DNA of 64,000 nt from Diplodia intermedia. Taxonomy: Eukaryota; Ascomycota; Dothideomycetes; Botryosphaeriales; Botryosphaeriaceae. The position numbers and the translations under genes were made by a program. The notes beneath the pieces were generated by a model that was not told the DNA's origin, ran no database searches, and worked only from the letters and a program-made list of their open reading frames with translations. Positions 20,501-31,308 of this stretch are shown piece after piece; position 1 is the stretch's first letter, and each line of letters begins with the position of its first letter. The stretch lies in the NCBI GenBank assembly GCA_021495925.1, contig JAKEKT010000011.1, positions 434,001 through 498,000 on the forward strand, in the 5' to 3' direction.

Positions 20501-21426
20501 ATGGGAGGCAAAATCGATGCCTATGTTGACTGCGGTTCGTCCTCGTTGCATTTCTTGCCCGCGTCTGTAGACTGACCTGAGTTTAGTGTCTCCTTATTCG
20601 TACTTCGCCATCCACTACCTGCTGAAGACCCGATCCGCCTTGGCCTCTCATGCAGTAGACGTCGAGTGTGTCCTCTCGTAGAGCAACGCTGGTTTGCCCA
20701 CTAACGCACCCAGATTCCACCCTGTGTTCCTTGGAGGAATCAACGTCGGCAGCGGTAAGAAGCCTGCCTTTCTTGGCGCTGCCATGCAATCATTGATCCA
20801 AACAGGCAACAAACCACCGTGGACCCTGCCGAACAAGGCCAAGTACAGCCCTTACGACAGTAAGCGCGCGAAGGCCTACTTTGGCTGTCCTAAAATGGAG
20901 GTGCCCGGCTTCTTTCCCATCCTGTCGTTGCTCGTAAGTCTCCTCTGGCCAAGCGCCCGCCCTTTCGCTCATGCTGCGCAGCCTCAACGCTGTATGGCCT
21001 ACGTAAAGGATTGCTTTCCTCAAGACAAATACGAAGCCAGCTTTCGCGAACTGTTCATCGCCATGTTTGAGGAAGCCGAGGACGTGAGCAGGCCTGAGCT
21101 GCTGGCCAAGGCCTTGGGCCGTCACTTCTCATCCGAAGACGTGAAGCGCATCATCGAAGGGGCCAGCACGGCCGAGTACAAGAAAAAACTGTCGGACAAC
21201 ACCCAAAAGGCTCTCGACCAGGGCGCCTTCGGATGCCCGTGGTTCTGGGTGCGCAACGACAAGGGCGAGGAAGAGCCGTTCTTTGGAAGTGACCGGTAGG
21301 TTGAGCGCTGTCACCATCAAAAGCCCGCACTTACTGACAAAGCCGAGGTTCCATTTCATGTGGCAGTATCTCGGCATTCCCTTCACTGACATTCAGATTG
21401 TCGAGAAGAATGGCTCCAAGTTGTGA
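20501..21426 (+). CDS. GST-kappa / DsbA-like protein, PTS1 SKL
   Basis: Six exons: 20501-20534, 20587-20665, 20714-20754, 20806-20933, 20982-21295 and 21348-21426, giving 224 residues; introns are 48-52 bp. The fold signature is that of the kappa-class GST/2-hydroxychromene-2-carboxylate isomerase family (DSBA-like thioredoxin fold): VSPYSYFA near residues 12-19 with the likely catalytic Ser13, the FHPVFLGGIN block, NKPPWTLPNKAKY, and GCPWFWV carrying the cis-Pro. GST-kappa enzymes conjugate or reduce with glutathione and occur in mitochondria and peroxisomes. The C-terminal SKL indicates the peroxisome here. Exons of 34 and 41 bases make this unusually intron-dense for its size. It is divergent to the peroxisomal SDR gene. 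Confidence 0.9.
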
Positions 21427-24256
21427 GGGCGGTAGACAGTGTTGTTGAATTTCAATGCCCCTGCACCGTGCGACAGAAAGCGCGTGGTGCGGGAAAGCCA
21501 TGTTGACGCCGCCCTGCCGTGAATTAACCCCCGTCACAACCACGAAACAACCCCCTTCCTACCCTGGCGGCCGCCCAAGCAGTCGGGAAGCGGAATTGTC
21601 CGGCGCGGAATGGGCGCGCTTCTTGGCTGTGCAACGCCCGGCTTCTCTCACACTTTCCCCGCCACCTCACCCGCACGCCACCGCCGTCACCTCCCGCCTG
21701 CCTAGCCAAGCTTTGCTGGCGTTGGTTGCTCAAATTTGATCCGACGGGTATCCGCATGGGCCTGACCTGACATGCGTAGGCCTGACGCTGCGAGCTCCGG
21801 CGCGGATCGGCCTGCTTTACACGAAACCAGCTGTCTGCCAGCGGCCAGCGGATCTACAGTCTCTCTCCTGGGCGCCAGGAAACAAGTCTTGCCAGTAGCT
21901 GGTCGGGCCCAGTCTGGTCGCCGATAGTTTGTTCTGCTGACGCAGCGAGCGAAGCGATATTCCGCAGCAAACGCAACCCGGCTTTCGGAATGGCGCAAAT
22001 GCATCTCACACCTACGATTATCTTTTTTTCTTCCTGTGGCCCATTAGCCGCGACCTGACATTGGTTGCGAGGTCCGAACAATGCTATGTAGCTTTGGCGC
22101 CCATCGCACGGCAGTGGCTTGCCTGCGGCACGTCTAGACTCATCACAGCAGGGCGAATCTGGCAGGCCATGGGCGCAGGAACCGTGCGGGGAGGAGGAAG
22201 GAACATGCCGGCCGCGATCACTGATATCAGGCGCGGCGGGTGGCCGGGCTGCCGGAACGGTCGTGCAAGATGTGTACAGGGACAGGGGCGCCTGTCGCTG
22301 CGGGAGGCCCGCATGCATACATATTCTTTTCCCTGCTGGTGCGACGGTATCAAATGTAGGCGGCTTGTTCCGACAGTACATCTGCACAGCTCCACCATGC
22401 GAGGCCGTTTTTGCTCAACGTAAGAAAGGCCGGTATGTGAGATGTCACTTAACGGCTGCTCCTGGCTAAACCCTTGTCGGCAAGAAACGTTTCGACGTGA
22501 ACTGACAACACGTGCGTGTGTGTCTCTCACTGTACGGTTCGTCATGATGATGAGCAACTGAAGACACGTGAGACCATGCTTGTCTGATCTGACGCGTTGC
22601 TCTGCGCGCTTCCCGTCGCTTGCGGCTACGAAGCACTACACGTTTCGGCAAGTGATCGTCGTTTATTCTGCTGCTGCTCTTTGGGATCTCAGGCCCGCGC
22701 CGGAACATTCCAGTCCAATCTCTCCAGAGCTTCCCGGTTGTTGATCGATCAAGAGAATTGCAAACACAATCCCTGAGCGTGGACCGAACTGCACGGGTGG
22801 TGAGGAGCCATCGTTGCACACAGTTGCGGGGCCCGGCGCGCTCGCTGGCTAGGTCAGGCTGCAGTGTTCCGTAGTTTCGGGCCGCCGCTGGATTGGACAG
22901 TTATCCGCCTGCTTTCATATTCGCAAGGATAGGCGGTGACCTGCTAAGCTCTGGTTCAGTATGGACGCTGCACTCTCTGACAGGTCGCACGGGTTCTGCA
23001 CGGTGCAGGACCCCTGGCAGCATTTCCATTATCTGCAGGCACCCAGGAATCCGATGATTTAGACTGAAGCAGAAGATGTCGTTTCAGTCTGTAGTGTGGA
23101 GGTAGCGTCCTCGAGTATCACCTGGTGTCTTCTTTTCCAAGTGACCCCACTTCTCTTTGCGAACCTACTACACTGATGTACCCTGCTCGTTTACCGTATC
23201 CCCAGAAATCCCTTGTTGCCGTCCCCATGGCTGTTCGTAACCAATATGAGTGGGCTACGGCTGTGCGGGTCTTTCCGCGCACTCGATTGCAGAAAGGCGG
23301 CCTCGCGATGCACAGACACCACTCACAGCTCAGTGTGCGCATGAAGGGGAGAGATTGTCCCGCACTGCGGCAAACGGCGAGACACCCTGGGCGAATGTTC
23401 AGCAAGACTAATTTGAGCGTTGGCGAAATGTCTTAAGTGCAGTATCTCTTCCCCATGGAGTGCAATAATGTGAAGAGCACTGTTCCTCAGTGACTAACCA
23501 CCAACGCAGCAATTCTTTTGGGTGGCAATTTGTCCCTGTTTTTGTTCTTCCGCGACCTCCGCTCGTAATCTTTTTGATCTGTTACGAATCTCCACCCTGA
23601 GATTGCTGGCGATTCCGTTGTCATCTGCAATCGTCGCTGGTTGTTTGCTATTGCTGGCGGACGTTGTCCCGTGCCGAATCTCTACACCGCTGTTGTCACC
23701 ACGAGCGTGATCGAACTTCCGTCAGCATCTGGCTCGGTGCCGACTGGCTTTGCAAAGGTGCGAGCCAAGGACATGTTCTCCGATTAGCTGTTCTTCTGAC
23801 AAGTATGCCAGCGCACTTCGTTTCCCGAGATTAGCAAAACTGTGCTTGCAGTCCATCTGGTGTAGGACTGAGCCAGCACATTCACTTTGGAGGACCCGTC
23901 CTCATAGTCCTTGGTTCAACCAAGCCATTTGCTGTAGCGCAGGTTCCCGGAGTCAAAAAGCTTAGTGCTCCGCGGTATAAGATATTCAGCGTCTTGGAAA
24001 AGCGTGGAGTTTTCTTCAACCAGTGTTGCGGTACATCTCACATGAGGCGGTCAGCAAGTCCCCGTTGACCGTCACTTCCAACACCATCCACGAGAGGTCT
24101 TGTTTCACATGCACAATCCCTAAAGCGCCTCGTGGGAACACGTCAACGCGACAAAGCTGCATCACTTGCAAGGAAGTGTCCTCTTATTCTTGGAGACGTT
24201 TGGCGGTGAGGCAGAAGTCCTCTTCCCACCCTTTCGACAGACAGACCACAGACGGG
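21427..24256. other. No supportable gene (2.8 kb)
   Basis: Several open frames occur on both strands, but none has recognisable domains or consistent splice-and-phase structure. A plus-strand frame continuous with the Myb-like gene opens at 24023 without an ATG before 24257, so the right end is probably that gene's 5' UTR or an upstream exon. No tRNA or tandem repeat was seen. Confidence 0.45.
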
Positions 24257-26209
24257 ATGCTGCAAGTCCAGCAGCAGCCGCAGCCGCAGCCGCAGGCTCG
24301 GGCTTGGAACACCGGCGGGCCAAGAACAAACATGAAGGGCGCCGACGCCCAACAATGGCTCACAGGCCTGTCGCCGCAATTTGTCTTACCCGCGAAACAA
24401 CGTTTTGTCTCGCAGCATCTTCACTCACAACTGAACCAACGCCTCTTGCACCAACGCCTGTTCGAGACACAAATCGCCATGGGTAGCCCTGGTTGGAGCG
24501 TATGTCCGTCGCTGCCGCTTTCCCGTTGCGCTGATCTCAACGGCGCCCAGGAAATTTTCAAGTTTGAGGATGATCACCCATTGGAGGATGCGGATGCACT
24601 CGCCGCTGTTGATGACAACGGTATCCTTTCGCCGGGTGGGCAGCAGAACAGTTGGAGCGGTTTGCCGTCTCAGTTGCCATCGCAGCTGCCCGATCGAACT
24701 CTGCAACGGGGAAATGGCCACGAAGCCGTCTCAGCCAGCAGCTGGTCGCCGCGACAGACTTCCAGCACACTGCAGCCGAGTGACAGCACTCACAACGTCG
24801 CAGGTTCCTGGCCACTCCCTCTCGCCGAGCATGCTTCCATGAATACTCTTCAGTCACCTACCACTTCCGCTGGGCAAGCCCGGACTACGCAAGGCTCATG
24901 CCCTGGGGCCGCCGTACCTTCTCCCATGTCATCATCATACTCATCAGCTGCGGCAATGCCATTTGGCACCCAGATGAGCAACATCACTTCTTGCAGCCAG
25001 GATTGGACGGACTTACCGTTGGCCGCGCCACGAAGCTTCGATGACCCGTCCTGGGAACTGCTGAACCAGGTGGATCAGTATCCGAACAGACCAGCGCAGT
25101 CATACGCGCCCTCACAATCTGACTCCTCGATGAAATATCATAATCTTCCATTCCTAGCCCCAGCAACAACCCAACCAGCTTCATCCGCCCCAGAGCTGCA
25201 ACTGTCCGCCCAGATGCAAGCCAAGAGGGCTCCACTCCATGGCACATGGTACGAAGCCGATCCATCATGGCCTGAATGGGCGACCCTTGGCCTCAGCTGC
25301 TCGAGCGACAGCGAGCTCTCGTCCTTAGTCTCGTCCCGGAGCCAGTGCGGCGGTGCGCAGGCCCAGCTCGACCACAAGAGCGTCTGGAACGTCAACACCA
25401 GCAGCGCAGCCTCCGCCGACGTAGCGCCTATGTCAGGCATGACCCACGCGCGCACCTCGCCGCCCGCCACCAACGCGGACGAGTCGTCGCTATGCAGCTG
25501 CCATCCAGGAGAGCAGCAGCAGCAAGCGCCAGCCATTAACAACCCGAGCAACAGCGCGACCTACTCGCAACGCACTCTGCGTTCGCACGTGCAGAGCAAC
25601 AGCAACGGCCACCGCCTCGCCACCACCTTTCCGCGCGAGACGACGACGACCACGACGAGTGGCCACCACGCCAACCACGCGGAGTGGCCGACGCCAGCGT
25701 CTCCGAGGCGCAGGGACGACGACGGATACACCCGGGCCATGAACGGCAAGAGAGCGCGGGAGGATGATCTGCTGGTGCAGTGGAAGAAGGCGGGCATGTC
25801 ATATCGGCAGATCAGGGAAAAGGGCGGATTCTCCGAGGCCGAGTCGACACTCAGGGGCCGCTACCGGACGCTGACCAAGAGACGGGAGGAGCGGGTGCGC
25901 AGGCCGCTGTGGACGCAGACGGACGTAAGTAAAGCCACGCATTCTTCCCACGACACTTTGCGGGCGGGCGGGCTGACAGACGGGTGCACGCAGGTTCGGC
26001 TGCTCCGAGAGGGCGTCAACATGCACGTGGCGGCGGCGCTGTACCCGGGGACGGACGCGGAGGAGGTGGACGTCGACGAGACGGAGGTGGACGCGAACAA
26101 GGTGCCGTGGAAGAAGGTGGCGGCCTACATCTGGCAGAACGGCGGGTCGTACCACTTTGGCAACGCGACGTGCAAGAAGCGCTGGCTGAAGATCCAGGGG
26201 ATGCTGTGA
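24257..26209 (+). CDS. Myb/SANT-like DNA-binding protein
   Basis: Exons 24257-25924 and 25994-26209 give 627 residues. The first in-frame ATG (24257) was chosen; the frame opens earlier without an ATG. The first 500 residues are Gln/Ser/Pro-rich and low in complexity, including a PQPQPQ run at the start, as in transcription factor activation regions. The C-terminal 130 residues hold two helix-rich Myb/SANT-like units: one around QWKKAGMSYRQIREKGGF, the second with tryptophans at PWKKVAAYIW and a final KKRWLKI. DNA binding and a nuclear location are inferred from this. The 69 bp intron between the two units (donor GTAAGT, acceptor CGCAG) is a multiple of three and has no stop, so retention would simply insert 23 residues. 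No clear partner genes lie next to it. Confidence 0.7.
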   Translation: MLQVQQQPQPQPQARAWNTGGPRTNMKGADAQQWLTGLSPQFVLPAKQRFVSQHLHSQLNQRLLHQRLFETQIAMGSPGWSVCPSLPLSRCADLNGAQEIFKFEDDHPLEDADALAAVDDNGILSPGGQQNSWSGLPSQLPSQLPDRTLQRGNGHEAVSASSWSPRQTSSTLQPSDSTHNVAGSWPLPLAEHASMNTLQSPTTSAGQARTTQGSCPGAAVPSPMSSSYSSAAAMPFGTQMSNITSCSQDWTDLPLAAPRSFDDPSWELLNQVDQYPNRPAQSYAPSQSDSSMKYHNLPFLAPATTQPASSAPELQLSAQMQAKRAPLHGTWYEADPSWPEWATLGLSCSSDSELSSLVSSRSQCGGAQAQLDHKSVWNVNTSSAASADVAPMSGMTHARTSPPATNADESSLCSCHPGEQQQQAPAINNPSNSATYSQRTLRSHVQSNSNGHRLATTFPRETTTTTTSGHHANHAEWPTPASPRRRDDDGYTRAMNGKRAREDDLLVQWKKAGMSYRQIREKGGFSEAESTLRGRYRTLTKRREERVRRPLWTQTDVSKATHSSHDTLRAGGLTDGCTQVRLLREGVNMHVAAALYPGTDAEEVDVDETEVDANKVPWKKVAAYIWQNGGSYHFGNATCKKRWLKIQGML

Positions 26210-26819
26210 GCTGGCGGTTTGGCGGCGCACACGCTAGGTCGTGTCTCTCGCCGCGCGGGCGTTGGTGTTTCGGGGGCGCAGGCGGGTGGGAGCGGCGGTC
26301 ATGGGTCATGGGTCATGGGTCATGGGTGGTGGGCGCTCGTTGAGGACGGCGCAAGGTGTGCTGCCGTTTTTCTGTGTTTTTCCAGCGCAATCGGCGGGGC
26401 TTCATGCGGGCGCTCGGCATTGTATCACGGCGTGGGGTGCGTCGGGCAGCCTGGGGCGGCGCTGGCCTGCAGCGCGCAGCTGCGGGCGAGCCGGAGGGCG
26501 CGTCTCGCTTCTCGGGCTCAGGAGAGCAAACCACCATAGGGTCCAGCGTGCAATTCACTTTTTTTATCACGACCAGGGAGAGGAGGGGTTGGCCTGGTGG
26601 CGCACCCGTCACGGGCCGGCCCGGGCGCGCTTCGTCATAGCCCGGGATACAACAACCTCCTCAAAACCCACATGCCGCCCACTCTGGATGCCTCCTACGA
26701 CTCGCGTCCTCGCTCATTGGTCTTGCCCAGCCCGCCGCAGTGCCAGAGCCGGCGGCCGTACGCCTCACTTTCGTCCGCTGCGCGCCCTCGCCGGCCTCTC
26801 CATCCGCCCGGCCTCCACC
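26210..26819. other. Intergenic, with 7-bp microsatellite
   Basis: Intergenic interval between two plus-strand genes. It holds four exact copies of GTCATGG at 26297-26324 and is otherwise unremarkable. The right end should contain the promoter and 5' UTR of the Ap4A phosphorylase gene. Confidence 0.5.
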
Positions 26820-28214
26820 ATGCGCTTCCAACTCGAGCAGCCCCTCCCTGCCCTCGTCGACGCCAAATTCACCGCGGCTGCGGAGAAGCAGAGCCTGACC
26901 TTCTCCGCCACCGATGTCTGCGTGATCCGCACCACCTCAGGAGTACCGGTGCGTAAGTAGAGCCGCCGCCACACCTGCCAATCCATCTCCAGCCCGCCGC
27001 CCGAGCCACAAGTCATGCCAGAAGAGCACCACTCCCTAACACCGCCCGTCTTGCACCGAGCAGTTCCAACTCCGCTACTGCCCCGCCCTGGCCAAGAAGC
27101 CCGCCGCCACCGACGCGCCTGCCGACGATGAGCCTCCCAAGAAGAGATTCGACCCGTTCGAGGCCCCGCCAGACGACCTGCTGGTGGCCGCCGTGCCCGA
27201 CCCCGCCGAGCCGTCGCACATCCTCGTGCTGAACAAGTACCCCGTCATCCGCGACCACCTGATCATTGCGACCAAGGAGGACAAGCCGCAGACGCAGCTG
27301 CTGGAGCAGGACGACCTCGACACCACCTATGCCGCGCTGGCCGAGTGGGAGCGCGCCAAGAAGGGGCCGCTGTTCGCCTTCTTCAACTCGGGCGAGCACA
27401 GCGGCGCCAGCCAGCCGCACCGCCACCTACAGTTCCTGCCCGTCGACAACATGCGCAGCGCTCCCGATACCGATGGTTGGGACCTGCTGGTCGACCGCAT
27501 CCTAAAATCTCCGCATTCTGGTCCGTGAACAACCATCCTACCACCACCACACCACCGACACAGCCAACATCACAACCACCCCACCATTCCCCAACAACAC
27601 ACCAACAGATCCCCCCCTCACTTGCCACACCACAACCCGCAGCTCCCCACAACCCGCAACATTTCCTACAGCAAGAAAAAAAAATTATGCATGGACAAGC
27701 ACACGAGCACCGCGTAAAGTCTGCCCAACTAACACTTCCTCTTCTCTGCCCCGCAGTCTCCACCGGCTTCATCTCCGACACGTCCATCCCATTCGCGCAC
27801 TTCGCGTCGCGCATCCCGCCCAACGCGTCTGGCCCGGAGCTGCACACCATCTACACGGCGCTGCACAGCACCGCTGTCGAGTTCGTCCGCAAGTACATCG
27901 CCTCGCACCCGCAAACTCCGTTGACGCTCCACTCGACGGCCGACGGCGCGTCGTCGATAAGCTACAACATGGCCCTCACCACCGAAGCCATGGTCATCGC
28001 GCCGCGCCGGCGCGGCGGCGACGCCCTGCGCACCGAAGACGGCGCCGAGCTGGGTGACGGCGACGTCGTCGAGCTCAACGGCACCGTGCTGGCCGGCACC
28101 CTGATGGTCAAGGATCAGGCGCAGTGGGAGTTGCTGCAGAGCGAGCCGAGGGCGCTGACGGAGTTGCTGGAGGCTACCGGCATACCGTGGGGTGACAAGG
28201 GAAGCTCATTGTAG
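26820..28214 (+). CDS. APA2: Ap4A phosphorylase (ATP adenylyltransferase)
   Basis: Three exons, 26820-26948, 27064-27520 and 27757-28214, give 347 residues. The enzyme splits diadenosine tetraphosphate with phosphate to ATP and ADP, a HIT-superfamily reaction in the cytosol or nucleus. Seen here: the N-terminal PFQLRYCPALAKKP block, then SHILVLNKYPV, then GEHSGASQPHRHLQFLP with the HxHxQ catalytic motif around residue 160, and the C-terminal ATP_transf-type domain with SYNMALT and the GTLMVK segment. The length is close to that of yeast Apa1/Apa2 (about 320). The first intron is 115 bp and the second 236 bp, rich in CA/CCA runs at its start, both long for this region. The gene is convergent with QRI7. 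Confidence 0.92.
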
Positions 28215-29314
28215 ATGGACATCGACGGAGGAAAGACTCACATACGTGAGCGAGAGAGAGTGTGAGGATGGAAAGCTTTTTTATTCTCAACAAATGAAAG
28301 GCAATTCTTTCTTCAGAAGACGGGCTGGAAACGTTAAGAAAGGAGAGGCATTTTTCTTAGGGAACTTAGGGCTTTTTTTGGGACGACTGTTCAGTTGGCC
28401 GGGGCGGGGGAATTGCAAAGGTGTTCTAGAAAGAGTGCAGGCTGGAAGTAGGGTCTGTAGCCAAAAGAGAAAAAATATGCCCTCCTTTGCACTGTCATGC
28501 ATTTCAATCCCTTTGGGCGACTACTGGAGAATTCGATCAGCGAGTCATCCGGTTTGTCCGAACGCGGAAGAATCTGTCGTTGTCAGTTCCATGCAGGCGT
28601 GCTTTTCGCGAAGAAGTTTTCATGGTTCTTTCCAAGGCTTCGACGCTCAGTACGTTTCTATGCACAGCAAGGCAATTCTTCGAAAGAATCAGAGAGCGGA
28701 GAGCGGTGACGTAAGATTTGACGTTCGCGCTCCATCCAACTACCAGAGATACAAAAAAAAAAGGTCAGCCATGCACCTACCATGCCATGCCAGATTTGGG
28801 CTGATCCTCACCACACCCTCGAAGGAGGGGCGCCGGGTGAAAGATATCGGAAATAGTAGAAGTATAGCTGGTCAAAACACCCAGATATCACCACATCACT
28901 CAATCTCAGGTGTCCCCCTCCTCTCCCTTTCAGTGTCGCGTACCGATATAGCAATGTCAATGACACTACCCTCAAGCCCCCTCCCCCCCATCTTCGCCTT
29001 CGGGGTTTCATTAACGTTCCCAACAAAACAAAATAATCAAGATGCTACAAACCGATCAAAGAAGCGAGGGCCGTCAAGCAGTCCTCGCTTATTATAGGCA
29101 ATTAATTTGTGCGACGCCCGCGCATTTCGCTCTCGCCCCCTCGCGCCACCTCCTTTATTTTGACAACAACGCACGAAACCGCCACGCGGGTCGATGAGAC
29201 GAAGCACGACGCAACGGCGATGGCTTTGTTTGGTAGGAAAGGAAAAGACGAGGGGGGAGTGATGAGTGAAAGGGAAGATGAAAGTAGAGCTTTTCTTTTT
29301 TGTTTTTCTTCATC
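28215..29314. other. Intergenic between convergent genes
   Basis: This 1.1 kb interval separates the 3' ends of the Ap4A phosphorylase gene (plus) and QRI7 (minus). No coding sequence can be supported. It holds A-rich tracts and a perfect 8-bp inverted repeat at 29062-29090 (own entry). Confidence 0.5.
29062..29090. terminator. Hairpin between convergent genes
   Basis: AAGCGAGG at 29062-29069 pairs perfectly with CCTCGCTT at 29083-29090 around a 13-base loop, followed by an A/T-rich run. It lies in the 3' region between two convergent genes. A role in 3' end formation or in separating convergent transcripts is possible but only inferred. Confidence 0.35.
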
Positions 29315-31018
29315 TCAGCTACCATTCGGGGGGGTCAGCAGCTCTTCCAGACTCCACTTGCGCAGGGCGCGGCAGACGATCGGGGTGGTGTGGCCCGCGC
29401 GGAACATCTCGACGCCGGCCCAGGCGATCATGGCAGCGTTGTCGGTGCAGAGCTCGGGTGGGGGGTAGACGAGCTTGACATCTGGGAAGCCGCGGGCTGC
29501 GAGGAATGTGCTTAGGCTGAATGGAAGGTTTGTGATTGTTAGCTCTGGTATGAAGTCAAGAATGCTGAACGGGTGATAATATGATAAGTTGCCATGTTCG
29601 TGACCTACCACCCTCGATGGATCATCTGTGCTCATTCGCTAAGGAAAGTCTTCATGTACGAAAATAGTTATTCCGATCTTTGTAGCACCGACGTATCGTA
29701 TGCAGATTAGGGGTGGCAGGATCAACACGGATATGCAGGTAGGGGAAACTGAGGGGAAGGGGACTTACACATGTCGTAAGTATCGATTTGACGCAACGCC
29801 ACCGCTGACGACAACCGGCATGGACTTTGCCAGCAGCGGATCCCGCAGCGCAACGGCCTGCAGAGCCAGCAGAATGCGGCTCCCCAGGTGCTCGAACGCC
29901 ACCCTCATGACCTCGCGCGCCATCACCCTCCTCTCCTCTTCGTCGACGTCCTCAGGCTCCCGCCTGATCTTGCTCAGCTTGCCGGTCTGCCGGTCCCACT
30001 GGAAAGACATGACTCTCTCCACTGCGGTAAGCAGGCCGGTGAAGCTCATGTCCATGGACATGGATCGCAGGCCGTTGGGCGACTCGGCGAGCGGCGGGCT
30101 GAACGCCCATCCCCATTTACTAGGCCGCCTGGTAAGCTCCTGGCCCCTGTTCTTCGGGGGGACGTAGGCATAGTGCTCCGCGGCGTTTCCGTCGGGAAAT
30201 GCGAAGCCCTCAAGCAGGCGACCATACATGGTGTCGCCCGACTTCTCGAGAAGCAGCGGCGGCACGATCAACCGGGCCACCTTGTCCAAACAGTCGCCGA
30301 TGGCGGAGTCGGTCGTCGAGCCGAGCACGCGGTGTTTGGTCAACGACTCGGAGCTGATCACCAGCGTGTGGCCGCCCGATATCAGGACGGACAGGAAGGG
30401 GAAGTCAGGCTCAGCAGGGGCCACCTCCGCCGTAGTTCCTGAGCCAAATAGTCTGCGCAACGCGCCTTGCTCGTCGACCTCTTGGGCCAGGGCGGATACG
30501 AGCCTCGGAGTCAGGGCGTGGGCATGCATGTGGTGCACGCCGACGAGGGGGATGTTCCAAGCGACGGCAAGACCCTTGGCCGTGTCGAGGCCCGTGAAGA
30601 GATTGGCGCGCATGCCAGGCCCGCGGGTAACGGAAATGAAGTCTGGGCGCAGGCGGTACTCGGCCTTGTCCCTGGCGGCGGTCTTGTGCACGACTGAGTA
30701 GGCGCGGTTGTTGCAACCCTCCTCTGGCAGGTGCTTGATGGCTTTCTGCACGAGCGTTGCCAGGGTTTCCTGATGAGACTCAAGGGAGGCAATTGGATGC
30801 ACGCCCTTGTACTCCAGGTTGTTCGCCGTGACTTTTTCGTGGAAGTGCAAGACGGCGTCATGGGCGTCGAACCATGCTCGCGGGCAGCGGTCCCTAGTCT
30901 CCAAGACGGCGACGGACGTATCGTCGCATGACGTCTCGATAGCAAGCGTGAGCAGGCCCCGCTGTTGCACGAGCGGCGGGCGGCGGGCGGCGCGCAGGCG
31001 GAAGCCCGCTCGCAGCAT
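29315..31018 (-). CDS. QRI7: Mitochondrial tRNA t6A synthesis protein
   Basis: Exons 31018-29769 and 29516-29315 give 483 residues. This is the Kae1/TsaD/Qri7 (OSGEPL1) family, which transfers threonylcarbamoyl to A37 of ANN-decoding tRNAs. The start at 31018 yields an Arg-rich amphipathic leader (MLRAGFRLRAARR) typical of a mitochondrial presequence. Family motifs are present: LAIETSCDDT, the metal-ligand HMHAH near residue 165, SGGHT, LLEGFAFPDG, and SGGVASN near the splice junction, completed in the last exon by PPPELCTDNAAMIAW. The 252 bp intron is long, with phase 2 at both ends. Compared with bacterial TsaD there is an insert around the CNNRAY region. The gene is divergent to the patatin gene at 31309. 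Confidence 0.92.
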
Positions 31019-31308
31019 GTTCCGGCGTGGCTTCGTCAGTTCAATGGCGTGGCAGTAACGGGGGTGTGTAAGTTTGCGGAGAAGCGTGGCTGACCTGTGG
31101 CGGGACCCACTGGGCCTGAGGACGCGACTCGCTCGGGCCGGGGCGTCGCGTGCAAGGCCGGTAGGTAACGTCACTGCGGACTGACCTCTGTCCCAACACA
31201 ATCTCGCCGCATATCACTCTCGCCTGCAGAGCACGGGACAAGGGAGGCGATTCTGCACACAAAGCCCTCCATCGATCCCCCGCGACCGCGCCATGTGAAG
31301 TACACGCC
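31019..31308. promoter_or_regulatory. Shared divergent promoter of QRI7 and patatin gene
   Basis: These 290 bases lie between the divergent start codons of QRI7 and the patatin-like gene and must carry both core promoters. The frame upstream of the QRI7 start stays open to 31201 but has no better ATG context. Confidence 0.45.
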
